Shown in pieces: positions 1 through 7,380 of a DNA stretch of 14,633 nucleotides. The notes under the pieces are model-generated. The model saw nothing but the letters and a program-made list of their open reading frames with translations. It was not told the DNA's origin and made no database searches. Position 1 is the stretch's first letter, and each line of letters opens with the position of its first letter. Source of the stretch: JBBRWV01 sp038248985 (GTDB lineage: Bacteria; Planctomycetota; Phycisphaerae; WQYP01). The stretch covers positions 1-14,633 of the forward strand of contig JBBRWV010000097.1 in the NCBI GenBank assembly GCA_038248985.1, written 5' to 3'. A program made the position numbers and the translations under genes.

Positions 1-63
1 GCGATCCTGTTACACAAGCTGGGGCTGACGCTGCCGCGGAGCCTGGAGGTGGTGGATTTGTAG
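1..63 (+). CDS. 3' end of an unidentified plus-strand gene
   Basis: The frame opening at base 1 runs without a stop for 20 codons to TAG at 61-63. Its tail reads ...HKLGLTLPRSLEVVDL. A strong hairpin with flanking A and T runs begins about 15 bases after the stop, which is where a gene end would place it. Too little protein is visible to name a family; a basic-then-hydrophobic tail like this occurs in regulators and in transposases, and I cannot choose. It is the only convincing plus-strand gene end in the left part of the window. Confidence 0.45.
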   Translation, partial: AILLHKLGLTLPRSLEVVDL

Positions 64-77
64 TGAAGACTTTTAGG

Positions 78-114
78 AAAAAAGGGCCTTGGCACCATCG
101 CCAAAGGCCTTTTT
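78..114. terminator. Likely bidirectional intrinsic terminator
   Basis: An A-run (78-83) leads into GGCCTTGGC (85-93), a six-base loop (94-99), then GCCAAAGGCC (100-109) and a T-run (110-114). The stem is about nine pairs with one bulged A and can be extended by A-T pairs at the base. With an A-run on one side and a T-run on the other, it can work in both directions. It closes the plus-strand gene ending at 63. On the minus strand it lies inside the frame that continues from the truncated secreted protein, which suggests that frame is no longer a working gene there. Confidence 0.75.
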
Positions 115-139
115 GCTCGCAAACTGCGGAAGTTGGGCT

Positions 140-274
140 AGTGGTATCCGCTTCGTTGCCCACATCGCCCACTGGCACCAAGTCAATGGTCACCGCCGCC
201 GAGGCCGCTCCGGCCCACAGCACACACGACGCCACCGCCAGGCTAAGCGTCCCAACCAACTTGCGTGAAAGCAT
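140..274 (-). pseudogene. Truncated start of a secreted SUMF1-family-like protein
   Basis: An ATG at 274 follows a very good ribosome binding site (GAAGGAG, seven bases upstream). It begins a classic signal peptide: basic MLSRK, a hydrophobic core, and a cleavage site near ASA-AVT at about residue 26. The mature start, VTIDLVPVGDVGNEADTT, resembles the mature N-terminus of planctomycete secreted SUMF1 (formylglycine-generating-enzyme fold) proteins, often annotated with PEP-CTERM signals. In that family the text continues with a GYG...Y..GKYEVT block. Here it changes after residue 45 to unrelated sequence that passes through the terminator hairpin and stays open to the window edge. I therefore read it as a 5' remnant of about 45 codons. 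Codons ending in G (GCG, GTG) contrast with the C-ending codons of the main cluster. An intact short secreted protein is the alternative; the family assignment is from memory of the motif. Confidence 0.5.
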
Positions 275-578
275 GTATTTTCTCCTTCACTCACGATGCG
301 TAGGTTGCCCACACGCACCCACAATGCCCGCGCGCCGCAGCAAAACACTTGCCGCCAGTCATGGGCAAATTTAACCGCCGGGAAATCTACACTCTCCCGC
401 TCGGTATTCTCAACTACGTACAACCTACCCCCACCCCCCCGAATATCAATAATATTCGTAAAAAAGATGCGATTATCTGCTAATCGACCGGTCAGGTTTC
501 TCGGCGCAGGCTTCTTCCAGCACAGAAAACGGGGCAGGGATCGATTCGCACGATTGCATCCAATCCTGCCAATTCCAA
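275..578. other. Gene-free stretch upstream of the truncated secreted protein
   Basis: No frame here has plausible protein character; the open frames are arginine/proline-rich or run across obviously non-coding bases. It contains a pyrimidine-rich run on the plus strand (about 425-440), an AT-rich patch and the 7+7 inverted repeat at 440-458. It would hold the control region of the minus-strand signal-peptide gene and the 3' end of the small ORF ending at 579. I see no convincing -35/-10 pair. Confidence 0.5.
440..458. repeat. AT-rich inverted repeat CGAATAT-N5-ATATTCG
   Basis: Two perfect seven-base arms are separated by five bases, within an otherwise GC-rich region and about 165 bases upstream of the signal-peptide ATG at 274. 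The spacing between arm centres is about 12 bases, close to one helical turn, as in many dimeric-repressor operators. It could equally be a small hairpin. There is no T-run, so it is not an obvious terminator. Confidence 0.35.
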
Positions 579-809
579 TCACGCCTTCCCGGGCACGGTG
601 ACGACGCGCACGTCGGAGAGTTCGCCGACGACTTTATTCTTCTGCAAGAACTGGGCGACGAAGTAGCTGGCCTCGGGGCCGGCGGTGAGGATGGCGAGAG
701 CGACACGCATTTCCAGTTCATTGGCCGACGTCTGGCCGGTCAGCACGATGACGACCGGAAAAGCCCGACCGTGTGGTCGGATTATCGCTTCCGCAATGTC
801 GGCATGCAA
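579..809 (-). CDS. Small unidentified ORF, possibly 5'-broken
   Basis: The frame gives a 76-residue protein (from TTG at 809) with natural-looking composition. A hydrophobic strand, FPVVIVLTG, is followed by a helix-like MRVALAILTAGPEASYFVAQFL and a charged tail ending VVTVPGKA. Codons end mostly in C or G, like neighbouring real genes. In the same frame two consecutive ATGs lie just upstream (831-833 and 828-830), but they reach a TGA at 816-818 after five codons (MMTDG, stop, PALHAD...). A CGA-to-TGA change would restore one continuous 84-codon frame, so this may be a nonsense-mutated gene or a translated short form. No family is recognised. It lies downstream of the histidine kinase on the same strand with a gap of about 140 bases and no clear ribosome binding site. 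Confidence 0.45.
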   Translation of the reverse strand: MHADIAEAIIRPHGRAFPVVIVLTGQTSANELEMRVALAILTAGPEASYFVAQFLQKNKVVGELSDVRVVTVPGKA

Positions 810-975
810 GGCCGGTCACCCGTCGGTCATCATCGTGCTTTTCGCTGGGGTTTAAGGGGCTCTGGAGCGCTGCGCGCGGGGCTTGGTTTGGGAGAGGGGG
901 ACGGGTCGAGCGGGACTTGTGTAGAGAGTCTGGGATTCAATCCGAGGGGTTGGGGGCGGGGTGCAGGATGAGGGG

Positions 976-3900
976 TTATTTTTCGGAGGGGGATTCGCGG
1001 GTGGGGTTGTAGTTTTCGACGCGGCGGAGGAGTTGGATGAGGGCTTGGGTGTGGGTGGCGATGGTGTCGGGATCGGCGGCGGCGCGGCAGGCGGATTCGG
1101 CAGCGGCGGCGGCGTCGGTGATGGATGGGAAGCCGTAGAGGCCGCCGGAGCCTTTGAGGTGGTGGAATATTTTGCCGAGTGCGGGGAAGTCGCGGGCGGG
1201 GAGGAGGCGGAGCATGGCGGCGACTTGGGGGGGGAGATCGGCGACGAAGGTGGGGAGGCATTCCTGGAGGACCTTGTCGCCGTGGGTGACGGCGTGGAGG
1301 ATGTCGGTGGGGGGAGAGGAGTTGTGGGGGGCGAGGTAGCGGGCGGCGAGGGCGAGGAAGAGGTCTCGGCGGACGGGTTTGCTGAGGTAGTCGGAGCATC
1401 CAGCGCGGAGGCATTTGGCGCGATCTTCGGGGAGAGCGTGGGCGGTGAGGGCGACGATGGGGAGGGTGTAGCCTTGGCCGCGGAGTTTGGCGGCGGCGGC
1501 GTAGCCATCGAGTTGGGGCATTTGCATGTCCATGAAGACGAGTTGAAAGGGGGAGCCGTCGATTTTGGCCTGGTGTATTTTTTCGCAGGCGATGCGGCCA
1601 TTGTCGGCGACGTCGACGTCGGCGCCGGCGCGGCGGAGGTAGGCGGCGAGGAGCATTTGGTTGTCGGGTCCATCTTCGGCGAGGAGGATTCGTCCGTGGA
1701 GGAGGGTGGGAGGGGCGGCGGGGTTGGGGGATTCGGGCGCGGGGTGGAAGGTTTCGAGGTCGGTGCAAAGCTGTGGGGGGTCGAGGAGTGGTCCGGTATC
1801 GACGGTGGCGGTGAAGGTGCTGCCGCGGTGGAGGGTGCTGTGGACGGTGATGTCTCCGCCGAGGAGGCGGGCGAGTTTGCGGCTGATGGCGAGGCCGAGT
1901 CCGCTGCCGCCGAAGCGTCGGGTGGTGGAGCCGTCGGCCTGTTGGAAGGCCTGGAAGAGTTGTTGGAGTTGTGGGGGGGAAAGGCCGGGGCCGGTGTCGC
2001 TGATTTGGAATTGCATTTGAGGTTGGGGAGTGTCGAGGAAATTTACGCGGAGTCGGACGGAGCCGGAGTCGGTGAATTTGACGGCATTTCCGAGGAGGTT
2101 GATGAGGATTTGGCGGAGGCGTGTGGGGTCGGTATGGATGGTGAAGGGGATTGGGCCGTCGAACTGGACGAGGAAGGCGAGTTTTTTTTCCGAGGCGCGG
2201 ATGCGCATGAGGGAGACGACTTCGGAGACGATTTGGAGGAGGGAGGAGGGGATGCAGTGGACGGCCATTTTGCCGGCTTCGATTTTGGAGATATCGAGGA
2301 CATCGTTGATGACGGAGAGGAGGTGCTCGCCGTTGCGGCGGATGATATTGACGCAGTTGAGGCGAGAGCTGAGGTCGAGGTCGGGATCGAGGAGTTCGCC
2401 GGCGTAGCCGATGATGGCGGACATGGGGGTGCGGATTTCGTGACTCATGTTGGCGAGGAATTCGGATTTGGCGCGATTGGCAGCTTCGGCGGCGAGGCGT
2501 GCGTGCTGGACGGCTTCGGCGGCGAGTTTGGATTCGGTGATATCTTCGATGGTGCCGAGGACGCCGATGACGGCACCGGTGGGATCGTGGAACGGCACTT
2601 TGTTGGTGCGGGCCCAGATAAATTCTCCGGAGGCGCTCCGAACTTGCTCGTGGATGTTGAGTTTGGGGGAATTGGTGGCCATGACTTGGCGGTCGTCGGC
2701 TTCGTAGGCGGCGGAGAAATCACTGGGGGTGACCTCGGCGCTGGTTTTTCCGATGATGGTGTGGGGATCGGGGACGCCGGCGAGTTGACCAAAGAACTTG
2801 TTGCAGCCGAGGAGGCGGCTGTTGGGATCTTTCCAGAAGACGCCCAAGGGGATGTTGTCGAGGACGAGCTGGAGCATTTTGCGGGATTGGTAGAGATCGG
2901 CTTCCATGGATTTGCGTTGGGTGATGTCGATGCCAATGCAGACGAGATAGGAAGCTCCGTCGAGATCCATTCGGAGGCCGGTGAGCAAGTAGGGGACGGG
3001 GCCTTGGGGGGTGAGGACGTTGGTTTCGATGGAGGAATGACCGTGGGCATAGAGTTCTTCGAGGGCGTGGAGGGCCATGGGGCGATCGTCGGGGGCGATG
3101 AGATCGATGCCGGTGGCGTGGAGGATTTGTTCACGAGACAAGCCGGAGATTTCTTCGGCATTGCGGTTCCAGCGAACGAAGCGACCCTGTTGGTCGAGGA
3201 CTTGGAAGGTGCCGGGGATGCTATTGATAACGGTGTCGGAGAAGGTTTTTTCGCGGGCGAGGGCTGCGGTGGCGCGTTGGGCGTCGGTGATGTCCATGGC
3301 GGAGCCGGCGAAGCGGGAGATGTTGCCGAATTCATCGCGGATGGCGCGGGCGGAGTGGAGGATGCAGCGGAGGGTGCCGTCGGGCCGGCGGATGTTGTAG
3401 CGTTGTTCAAAGGCGCCGGTATCGAGCATTTGGCAATAGGCGTGGAGGAAGCGTGGGCGGTCGTCGGGGATGATCAGGACCATCCAGGCCTGGAAATCGG
3501 CATAGACCTCTGAGCAGGGGAGGCCGAAGATTTTTTCGAAGGCGGGGCTGAGGTAGATAACGCTGTAGCCATCGGCGGAGAAGATGCAGAAGGCTTCGTT
3601 GACGCTGTTGGCGAGTTGAGTGAAGCGGAGGTCGGATTCGCGGAGGTCGGCTTCGGAGCGGCGGCGATGGGAGAGTCCGCGGCGGACGGCGAACCAGGAG
3701 GCGGTGATGGTGGCCATGATGGTGAGTCCACTGAGGAAGATGGTAGAGTTGGTGCGACGAGAGAGGGATTGATGTTGGGGGTGGCGGTCGCGGATGACGT
3801 TGGTTTCGGAGGTTTGCATGGCGGCGAGGATGCCGCGGATTTCGTGCATGGTGGTTTTGGCATTGCTGGTAAGGACGATGGCGAGTGCGGCGTCGGTTTC

Positions 3901-4383
3901 TCCGGCGCGGCGTAAGTTGGAGGCGTGTCCGAGTTCGGTCATTCTTTGGGGGATGAGTTTTTGGAGGAGGGGCCAACCTTGGCGGGAGCGGGGATCGGCG
4001 AGGGGCAGGGCATTTTCGAGGGCCTGGAGATCGTCGGGCAGGGCGAGGAGGGCGGCATCGTAGGGCTGGAGGAAGAGGGGATCGCCGGTGAGGAGGTAGC
4101 CGCGCTGGGCGGATTCGGCATCGAGCATGTGGTTGCGGAGGTTGGCGACGCGGTCGAGGAAGTCGGCGGATCGGTCATCGCGGGTTTCTTCGGCCTGGAC
4201 TTGCTGGGTGTTTTGATAAGACATGAAGGTGATGATGACGAGCAACAGGAGGGCGGAGGTGAAGCCGAGGGCGACGCTTGTTTCGACGGAGGGGAGGCGG
4301 CGGGTGTGGGGTGTGAGGTGCGTTGGCGGGACACCGTTGCGGGGTGTTGGGAATTGCTTAGATGGAAAAAAACGGTGGAACAT
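976..4383 (-). CDS. Hybrid histidine kinase: CHASE3-like sensor, PAS x3, HisKA, HATPase, receiver, Hpt
   Basis: A 1135-residue membrane sensor kinase carrying a whole phosphorelay in one chain. Membrane segment 1 is near residues 35-54. An extracytoplasmic region (about 58-205) containing the LDAESAQRGYLLTG signature of CHASE3-type sensors follows, then membrane segment 2 near 214-232. Three PAS/PAC regions follow at about 250-370, 378-492 and 500-620. The dimerisation domain has SHEIRTP with His648. The ATPase domain has its N box near 752-771 (Asn766), DTGPG (796-800) and GGSGLGLA (825-832). The receiver (about 898-1015) has the phospho-acceptor Asp952 in FMDMQMP and Lys1002. The C-terminal Hpt region has HxLKG with His1074. 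All key residues are present, so an active His-Asp-His relay is expected. No separate response regulator is visible, so its output partner is elsewhere. AAAGG lies just upstream of the ATG. It appears to be its own transcription unit, 282 bases from the gene before it. Confidence 0.95.
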   Translation of the reverse strand: MFHRFFPSKQFPTPRNGVPPTHLTPHTRRLPSVETSVALGFTSALLLLVIITFMSYQNTQQVQAEETRDDRSADFLDRVANLRNHMLDAESAQRGYLLTGDPLFLQPYDAALLALPDDLQALENALPLADPRSRQGWPLLQKLIPQRMTELGHASNLRRAGETDAALAIVLTSNAKTTMHEIRGILAAMQTSETNVIRDRHPQHQSLSRRTNSTIFLSGLTIMATITASWFAVRRGLSHRRRSEADLRESDLRFTQLANSVNEAFCIFSADGYSVIYLSPAFEKIFGLPCSEVYADFQAWMVLIIPDDRPRFLHAYCQMLDTGAFEQRYNIRRPDGTLRCILHSARAIRDEFGNISRFAGSAMDITDAQRATAALAREKTFSDTVINSIPGTFQVLDQQGRFVRWNRNAEEISGLSREQILHATGIDLIAPDDRPMALHALEELYAHGHSSIETNVLTPQGPVPYLLTGLRMDLDGASYLVCIGIDITQRKSMEADLYQSRKMLQLVLDNIPLGVFWKDPNSRLLGCNKFFGQLAGVPDPHTIIGKTSAEVTPSDFSAAYEADDRQVMATNSPKLNIHEQVRSASGEFIWARTNKVPFHDPTGAVIGVLGTIEDITESKLAAEAVQHARLAAEAANRAKSEFLANMSHEIRTPMSAIIGYAGELLDPDLDLSSRLNCVNIIRRNGEHLLSVINDVLDISKIEAGKMAVHCIPSSLLQIVSEVVSLMRIRASEKKLAFLVQFDGPIPFTIHTDPTRLRQILINLLGNAVKFTDSGSVRLRVNFLDTPQPQMQFQISDTGPGLSPPQLQQLFQAFQQADGSTTRRFGGSGLGLAISRKLARLLGGDITVHSTLHRGSTFTATVDTGPLLDPPQLCTDLETFHPAPESPNPAAPPTLLHGRILLAEDGPDNQMLLAAYLRRAGADVDVADNGRIACEKIHQAKIDGSPFQLVFMDMQMPQLDGYAAAAKLRGQGYTLPIVALTAHALPEDRAKCLRAGCSDYLSKPVRRDLFLALAARYLAPHNSSPPTDILHAVTHGDKVLQECLPTFVADLPPQVAAMLRLLPARDFPALGKIFHHLKGSGGLYGFPSITDAAAAAESACRAAADPDTIATHTQALIQLLRRVENYNPTRESPSEK

Positions 4384-4410
4384 TTTCGCCTTTAAGGGAC
4401 ATGCAGAGCG

Positions 4411-4420
4411 AGCGATCGCT
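4411..4420. promoter_or_regulatory. 10-bp perfect palindrome upstream of the histidine kinase
   Basis: AGCGATCGCT is a perfect palindrome 28 bases upstream of the histidine-kinase start codon, in the leader or promoter zone. It may be an operator half-site pair, or simply chance in GC-rich DNA around the common GCGATCGC octamer. There is only one copy in this stretch. Confidence 0.2.
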
Positions 4421-4528
4421 GGAGGGTTAGCGGGCCCACTGGTGAAAGTATCGGGTGGATATTTGGGCTACATGGCACAATGGAGTTGAACACCCTGCAA
4501 AGGTGGTGCGGGTGGCCATCATAGACAT

Positions 4529-4566
4529 AAAAATAGGGGTGTGGGGAAGAGTACACTCCCCTTTTT
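4529..4566 (-). terminator. Probable terminator after the GTPase-like gene
   Basis: Read on the minus strand, AGGGGAGTGT, a roughly ten-base loop and ACACCCCT form a stem with one bulge, followed by ATTTTTAT. An alternative fold pairs GGGGA with TCCCC and has a T-run on the plus strand instead. It lies about 100 bases after the stop of the gene ending at 4666 and before the histidine kinase. It therefore probably separates the Tad-associated unit from the kinase gene. Confidence 0.45.
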
Positions 4567-4665
4567 AGTGGAGGGGGGAAGCGCAATGGGGGGAGGATGG
4601 GGTGAGTTTGGGGCGTGGGGGAGGCGCGGGGTGGAATGGATGGTTTGGAGCGGAGAGGCGGGGGA

Positions 4666-6000
4666 TCAGCCGGTAATGCCGCCGCGGACACCGGCGATGA
4701 GGCCGGTGGCCCAGCGGGCGTAGGAGTAGAGGAGGGGGATGGTGACCCAGCGGGGTTGGATGTCGGAAGGTTTGATGAGGAGGCCGGATTTGTCGGGGTA
4801 TTTGGCGGGGGAGTGGCCGAGGGCGGAGACGGGGATGTAGAAGACTTCGTCGGAGAAATCTTCGGCGATGGTGACGGTTTCGGGGGTGAGTTCGAGGAGC
4901 ATGCGGCGGAGTTTTTTACTGACGCGTTCGATGCGTTCGAGGTCGAGGGCGGCGAGGTGGGCGCCGCCGGGGGGATCGGTGAGGACGGGTTCGGAGATGA
5001 GGTCTTCGTCGGGGATGAGGCCGCCCCAGATGTCGGATTTGGCGACGAGGACGAGGAGTGGGCGGTCGCATTTTTGATAGGCGGAGAGGCCGGCGTGTTT
5101 TTTGAAGCGGATGGCGGCTTCGGAGAGGATGGTTTCCTGGCGGACGGTTTGCATGGGTTCGAGGATCTGGGGATCCGTGGAGCCGAGGGCTTTGCATTTT
5201 TGGCGGAAGCGGGGGTCTTGCGTGGGGTCGAAGAGGAAGAGGAGGACTTTGGCGCGGGAGAGGTGACGGGTGACGGGGGAGAGGGAGGTGTCTTGTCCGA
5301 CGTTGAAGTGTTCACCGGCGTTGTCGTAGAGGCAGACGATGCGTCCGAGGCGGGCGCGGAGGGAGGCGCGGGGGTGATCGGCGCCGGGGTGGAGGCTGAA
5401 GAGGAAGGGTTTGGGGAGCTGGGTTTCCTGGCCGTTGATGTTGAGGGAGCGGTAGAGATCGCCCTGGGTGCGGGTTTTGTCGAGGACGACGGGTTTGTCG
5501 GGATCTTCGGGGAGGAAGAGGGTTTCTTCGTAGCGGTTGAGGATCCAGTTGGCTTCTTTGTCGCCGTCGGAAAAGATGATGGCGAAGTGGCTGGCGAGTC
5601 GTTGGCGGAGTTCCCAGGTCATGGCGGCGAGGAAGTTGGATTTGCCGGAACCGGCGGAGCCGATGATGGAGATGAAGGTGCATTCATTTTCGAGGAGTAC
5701 GCGGGGGATGACGAGGTGGCAGGCGGGGCAAGCGATGGAGGAGCAGACCATGCCGCGGGCGTCGAGGGCTTGGCCTTCGATAGTGAAGCGAGTGGGGAGG
5801 AAGCGGAGGGCTTCTTCTTTGAGGATGGGATCGCCCATGAGGTCTTCGTGCTGTGCGACCCAGAGGACGGAGTCGGGCTTGAAGATGTGCCAGCAGTGGG
5901 GGCAGGTGACGCGTTTGATGAGGGGGACGGCGACGGATTCTTCGACGGGGATGCCTTGTTCGATGTTGCGGGAGAAGGTGTTTGAGAGGGTATCGCTCAC
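4666..6000 (-). CDS. Zinc-ribbon P-loop GTPase-like protein (TRAFAC-like)
   Basis: This 444-residue protein has two CxxC knuckles (Cys33/Cys36 and Cys91/Cys94) suggesting an N-terminal zinc ribbon. A P-loop, GSAGSGKS (114-121), follows directly after a hydrophobic strand. A G3-like DNAG (226-229) ends the strand RIVCLYDNAG, a G4-like AKSD (320-323) follows LLVLVAKSD, and a G5-like SAL lies at 392-394. The motif order and spacing fit a small-GTPase fold with inserts rather than an AAA+ ATPase. It resembles the bacterial double-GTPase-type proteins described in multi-gene NTP-dependent conflict systems, but I cannot confirm that family by eye. G4 has Ser where Lys is usual (NKxD versus AKSD). 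The start is GTG with GGAG six bases upstream. It ends the gene series that begins with cpaB, 117 bases after the pseudokinase, and could be a nucleotide-driven switch for that module. Confidence 0.8.
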   Translation of the reverse strand: MSDTLSNTFSRNIEQGIPVEESVAVPLIKRVTCPHCWHIFKPDSVLWVAQHEDLMGDPILKEEALRFLPTRFTIEGQALDARGMVCSSIACPACHLVIPRVLLENECTFISIIGSAGSGKSNFLAAMTWELRQRLASHFAIIFSDGDKEANWILNRYEETLFLPEDPDKPVVLDKTRTQGDLYRSLNINGQETQLPKPFLFSLHPGADHPRASLRARLGRIVCLYDNAGEHFNVGQDTSLSPVTRHLSRAKVLLFLFDPTQDPRFRQKCKALGSTDPQILEPMQTVRQETILSEAAIRFKKHAGLSAYQKCDRPLLVLVAKSDIWGGLIPDEDLISEPVLTDPPGGAHLAALDLERIERVSKKLRRMLLELTPETVTIAEDFSDEVFYIPVSALGHSPAKYPDKSGLLIKPSDIQPRWVTIPLLYSYARWATGLIAGVRGGITG

Positions 6001-6041
6001 GGGAGTCTCCGAAGTGGGGAAGGAGTGTGGGGCAAGGGACT

Positions 6042-6054
6042 GTTATCTTATAAC
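6042..6054. promoter_or_regulatory. AT-rich palindrome upstream of the GTPase-like gene
   Basis: GTTAT and ATAAC arms flank three bases in a short AT-rich island within the 117-base gap before the GTG start at 6000. On the minus strand it contains TATAAG, which could serve as a -10 element for an internal promoter. I do not see a good -35 at the proper distance, so an operator or chance palindrome remains possible. Confidence 0.25.
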
Positions 6055-6117
6055 GGAGGAGAGGGGATGGGTATCGCGTGACGGGGGGAATATGGAGGGG
6101 TAGGAGGTATGTGGACG

Positions 6118-7362
6118 TTAGCTGAGGGTGGGGCCGTGGAGGCCTTCGATGGTGGTGGAGGATTGCCAGGTTTGACGGTCGAGGCTGACTTGATGGAGGC
6201 GGGAGAGCTGGCCCTGGCGGTACATGCGTTGGAGGGCGGCGATGTCGAAGGGGCCGCTGATGTTGCCGCGGAGGCGGACCCAGTAGCGGGCGGCGGCGGC
6301 GGCGGTGGGGATGGCGACGGGGATTTCGAAATCGGAGGAGGGGAGGGGATTTTCAGTGGGGGAGGTGAGGGGGATAGGGGCCTCGTGGGGGCGCGCGGGG
6401 GTTAGGGGAGTGCGGCCGAGGGTGGGGACGGCGGCGAGGGGGATGGAGTCTTCGAGGGGGATGGGGGTGGCCGGATGGTGGAGGGGGGCGTGATGGGAAG
6501 AGGTGAGTGCGGAGAGGACTTCGGTGGCGCTGGCGAAGCGAGCCTTGAGGTCTTTGGCCATGAGGCGGGCGATGATGTCGCTGAGGCCAGAGGGGAAATC
6601 TTTGCGTATTTCGGTGAGGCGCGGGGCGTCGGTTTTGAGGGAGCAGTGCCATTGCATCCATTTGTTGGGAGCGGCGTCCTTGGTGGAGTTTCCTTCGTAG
6701 ACGGCGGGGAATTGTTCGCGGATTTTGCGGGAGCCGAGGGCGAGTTCGTAGGCCATGTGTCCGAGGGCGTAGAGATCGGTGGAGGGGCTGACGCGGCCGT
6801 ACTCGGAGGAGAGGAATTCGGGTGCGGCGTAGCGGACCATGGAGGCGGAGAAGGTTTGATCTTCGCCGATGCCGGTGGCGAGGTAGAAGTCGGTGACTTT
6901 GTAGTTGCCAACGCGATCGAGGAGGATGTTGGTGGGGCGGAGGGCCTGGTGGAGGAGGGGGGGGGTGAGGGCGTGCATGGCGGCGAGGGCGAGGGAGATT
7001 TGGTGGAGGAGATTATGGACGGCATCGACGGGGGCGAACTGGTCGGTGAGGGTTTGAGCGAGGGTGTTGGAGGAGTGTTCGAGAGCGATCCAGGGGATGC
7101 CGCCGCCGTTTTTGGCAAGTTCAGCGATGCCGATACTGTAGACGGTGACGATGTGAGGATGGACCGTGAGTTGGGCGAGGGCTTTGACTTCGGCGAAGAA
7201 GCGTTGGGCGGCGCGGTCATCGCCGGTGGGAAGGGGGGCGAGGACTTTGAGGGCGACTTCGCGTTCGATGTTTCCGGGGAGTTGTTCGAGGGCGCGGTAG
7301 AGGGCGGAGGCGGGGGTTTCGTCGAGGATTTCTTTGATGAGGAAGCGGTCGATTTTTTTCAT
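6118..7362 (-). CDS. Predicted pseudokinase (Ser/Thr kinase fold) with C-terminal GYF-like domain
   Basis: The 414-residue chain has a Hanks-type kinase fold at about residues 5-285. The VALK lysine (Lys39), the helix-C glutamate (Glu58), Asn145, Asp158 and the APE motif (180-182) are kept. The HRD triplet is HQA at 138-140, so the catalytic aspartate is Ala. The following Lys is Arg (LRPTN), DFG is DFY (158-160), and the first strand shows no GxGxxG loop. Nucleotide binding may persist but phosphotransfer should be lost or very weak. A proline-rich linker (about 286-357) leads to YWVRLRGNISGPF...L..MYRQGQL (360-387), matching the GYF_2-type domain often attached to planctomycete signalling proteins. 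No transmembrane segment follows, unlike many PknB-type kinases. It sits between the FHA membrane protein and the GTPase-like gene, 84 bases downstream of the FHA gene. A scaffold or sensor role in controlling the Tad machine is inferred from this position. Confidence 0.85.
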   Translation of the reverse strand: MKKIDRFLIKEILDETPASALYRALEQLPGNIEREVALKVLAPLPTGDDRAAQRFFAEVKALAQLTVHPHIVTVYSIGIAELAKNGGGIPWIALEHSSNTLAQTLTDQFAPVDAVHNLLHQISLALAAMHALTPPLLHQALRPTNILLDRVGNYKVTDFYLATGIGEDQTFSASMVRYAAPEFLSSEYGRVSPSTDLYALGHMAYELALGSRKIREQFPAVYEGNSTKDAAPNKWMQWHCSLKTDAPRLTEIRKDFPSGLSDIIARLMAKDLKARFASATEVLSALTSSHHAPLHHPATPIPLEDSIPLAAVPTLGRTPLTPARPHEAPIPLTSPTENPLPSSDFEIPVAIPTAAAAARYWVRLRGNISGPFDIAALQRMYRQGQLSRLHQVSLDRQTWQSSTTIEGLHGPTLS

Positions 7363-7380
7363 TTTTGGTACCTGTGGCGA

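Noticed and set aside
425..440. G-quadruplex on the minus strand from the C-run
   Set aside because: Only two long G runs and one short one are present; four separate runs of three or more cannot be made without unlikely loops.
190..582. 130-codon minus-strand frame covering the signal-peptide start
   Set aside because: Cysteine-, tryptophan- and arginine-rich with no family character. The signal-peptide frame that it overlaps has a proper binding site and a clear cleavage site.
961..3513. 850-codon open frame on the plus strand
   Set aside because: It lies antisense to the hybrid histidine kinase. The protein is almost entirely Gly, Ala, Val, Glu and Asp, the product of GNN triplets created by C-ending codons on the minus strand.
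4615..5985. 456-codon open frame on the plus strand
   Set aside because: Antisense shadow of the GTPase-like gene with the same Gly/Glu/Asp/Val bias and no domain; similar long plus frames at 6475-7425, 9316-10197 and 10019-11614 were dropped for the same reason.
6118..7362. Active PknB-type Ser/Thr kinase
   Set aside because: First impression from the fold, but the catalytic aspartate, the DFG glycine and the glycine loop are all missing; reported as a pseudokinase.
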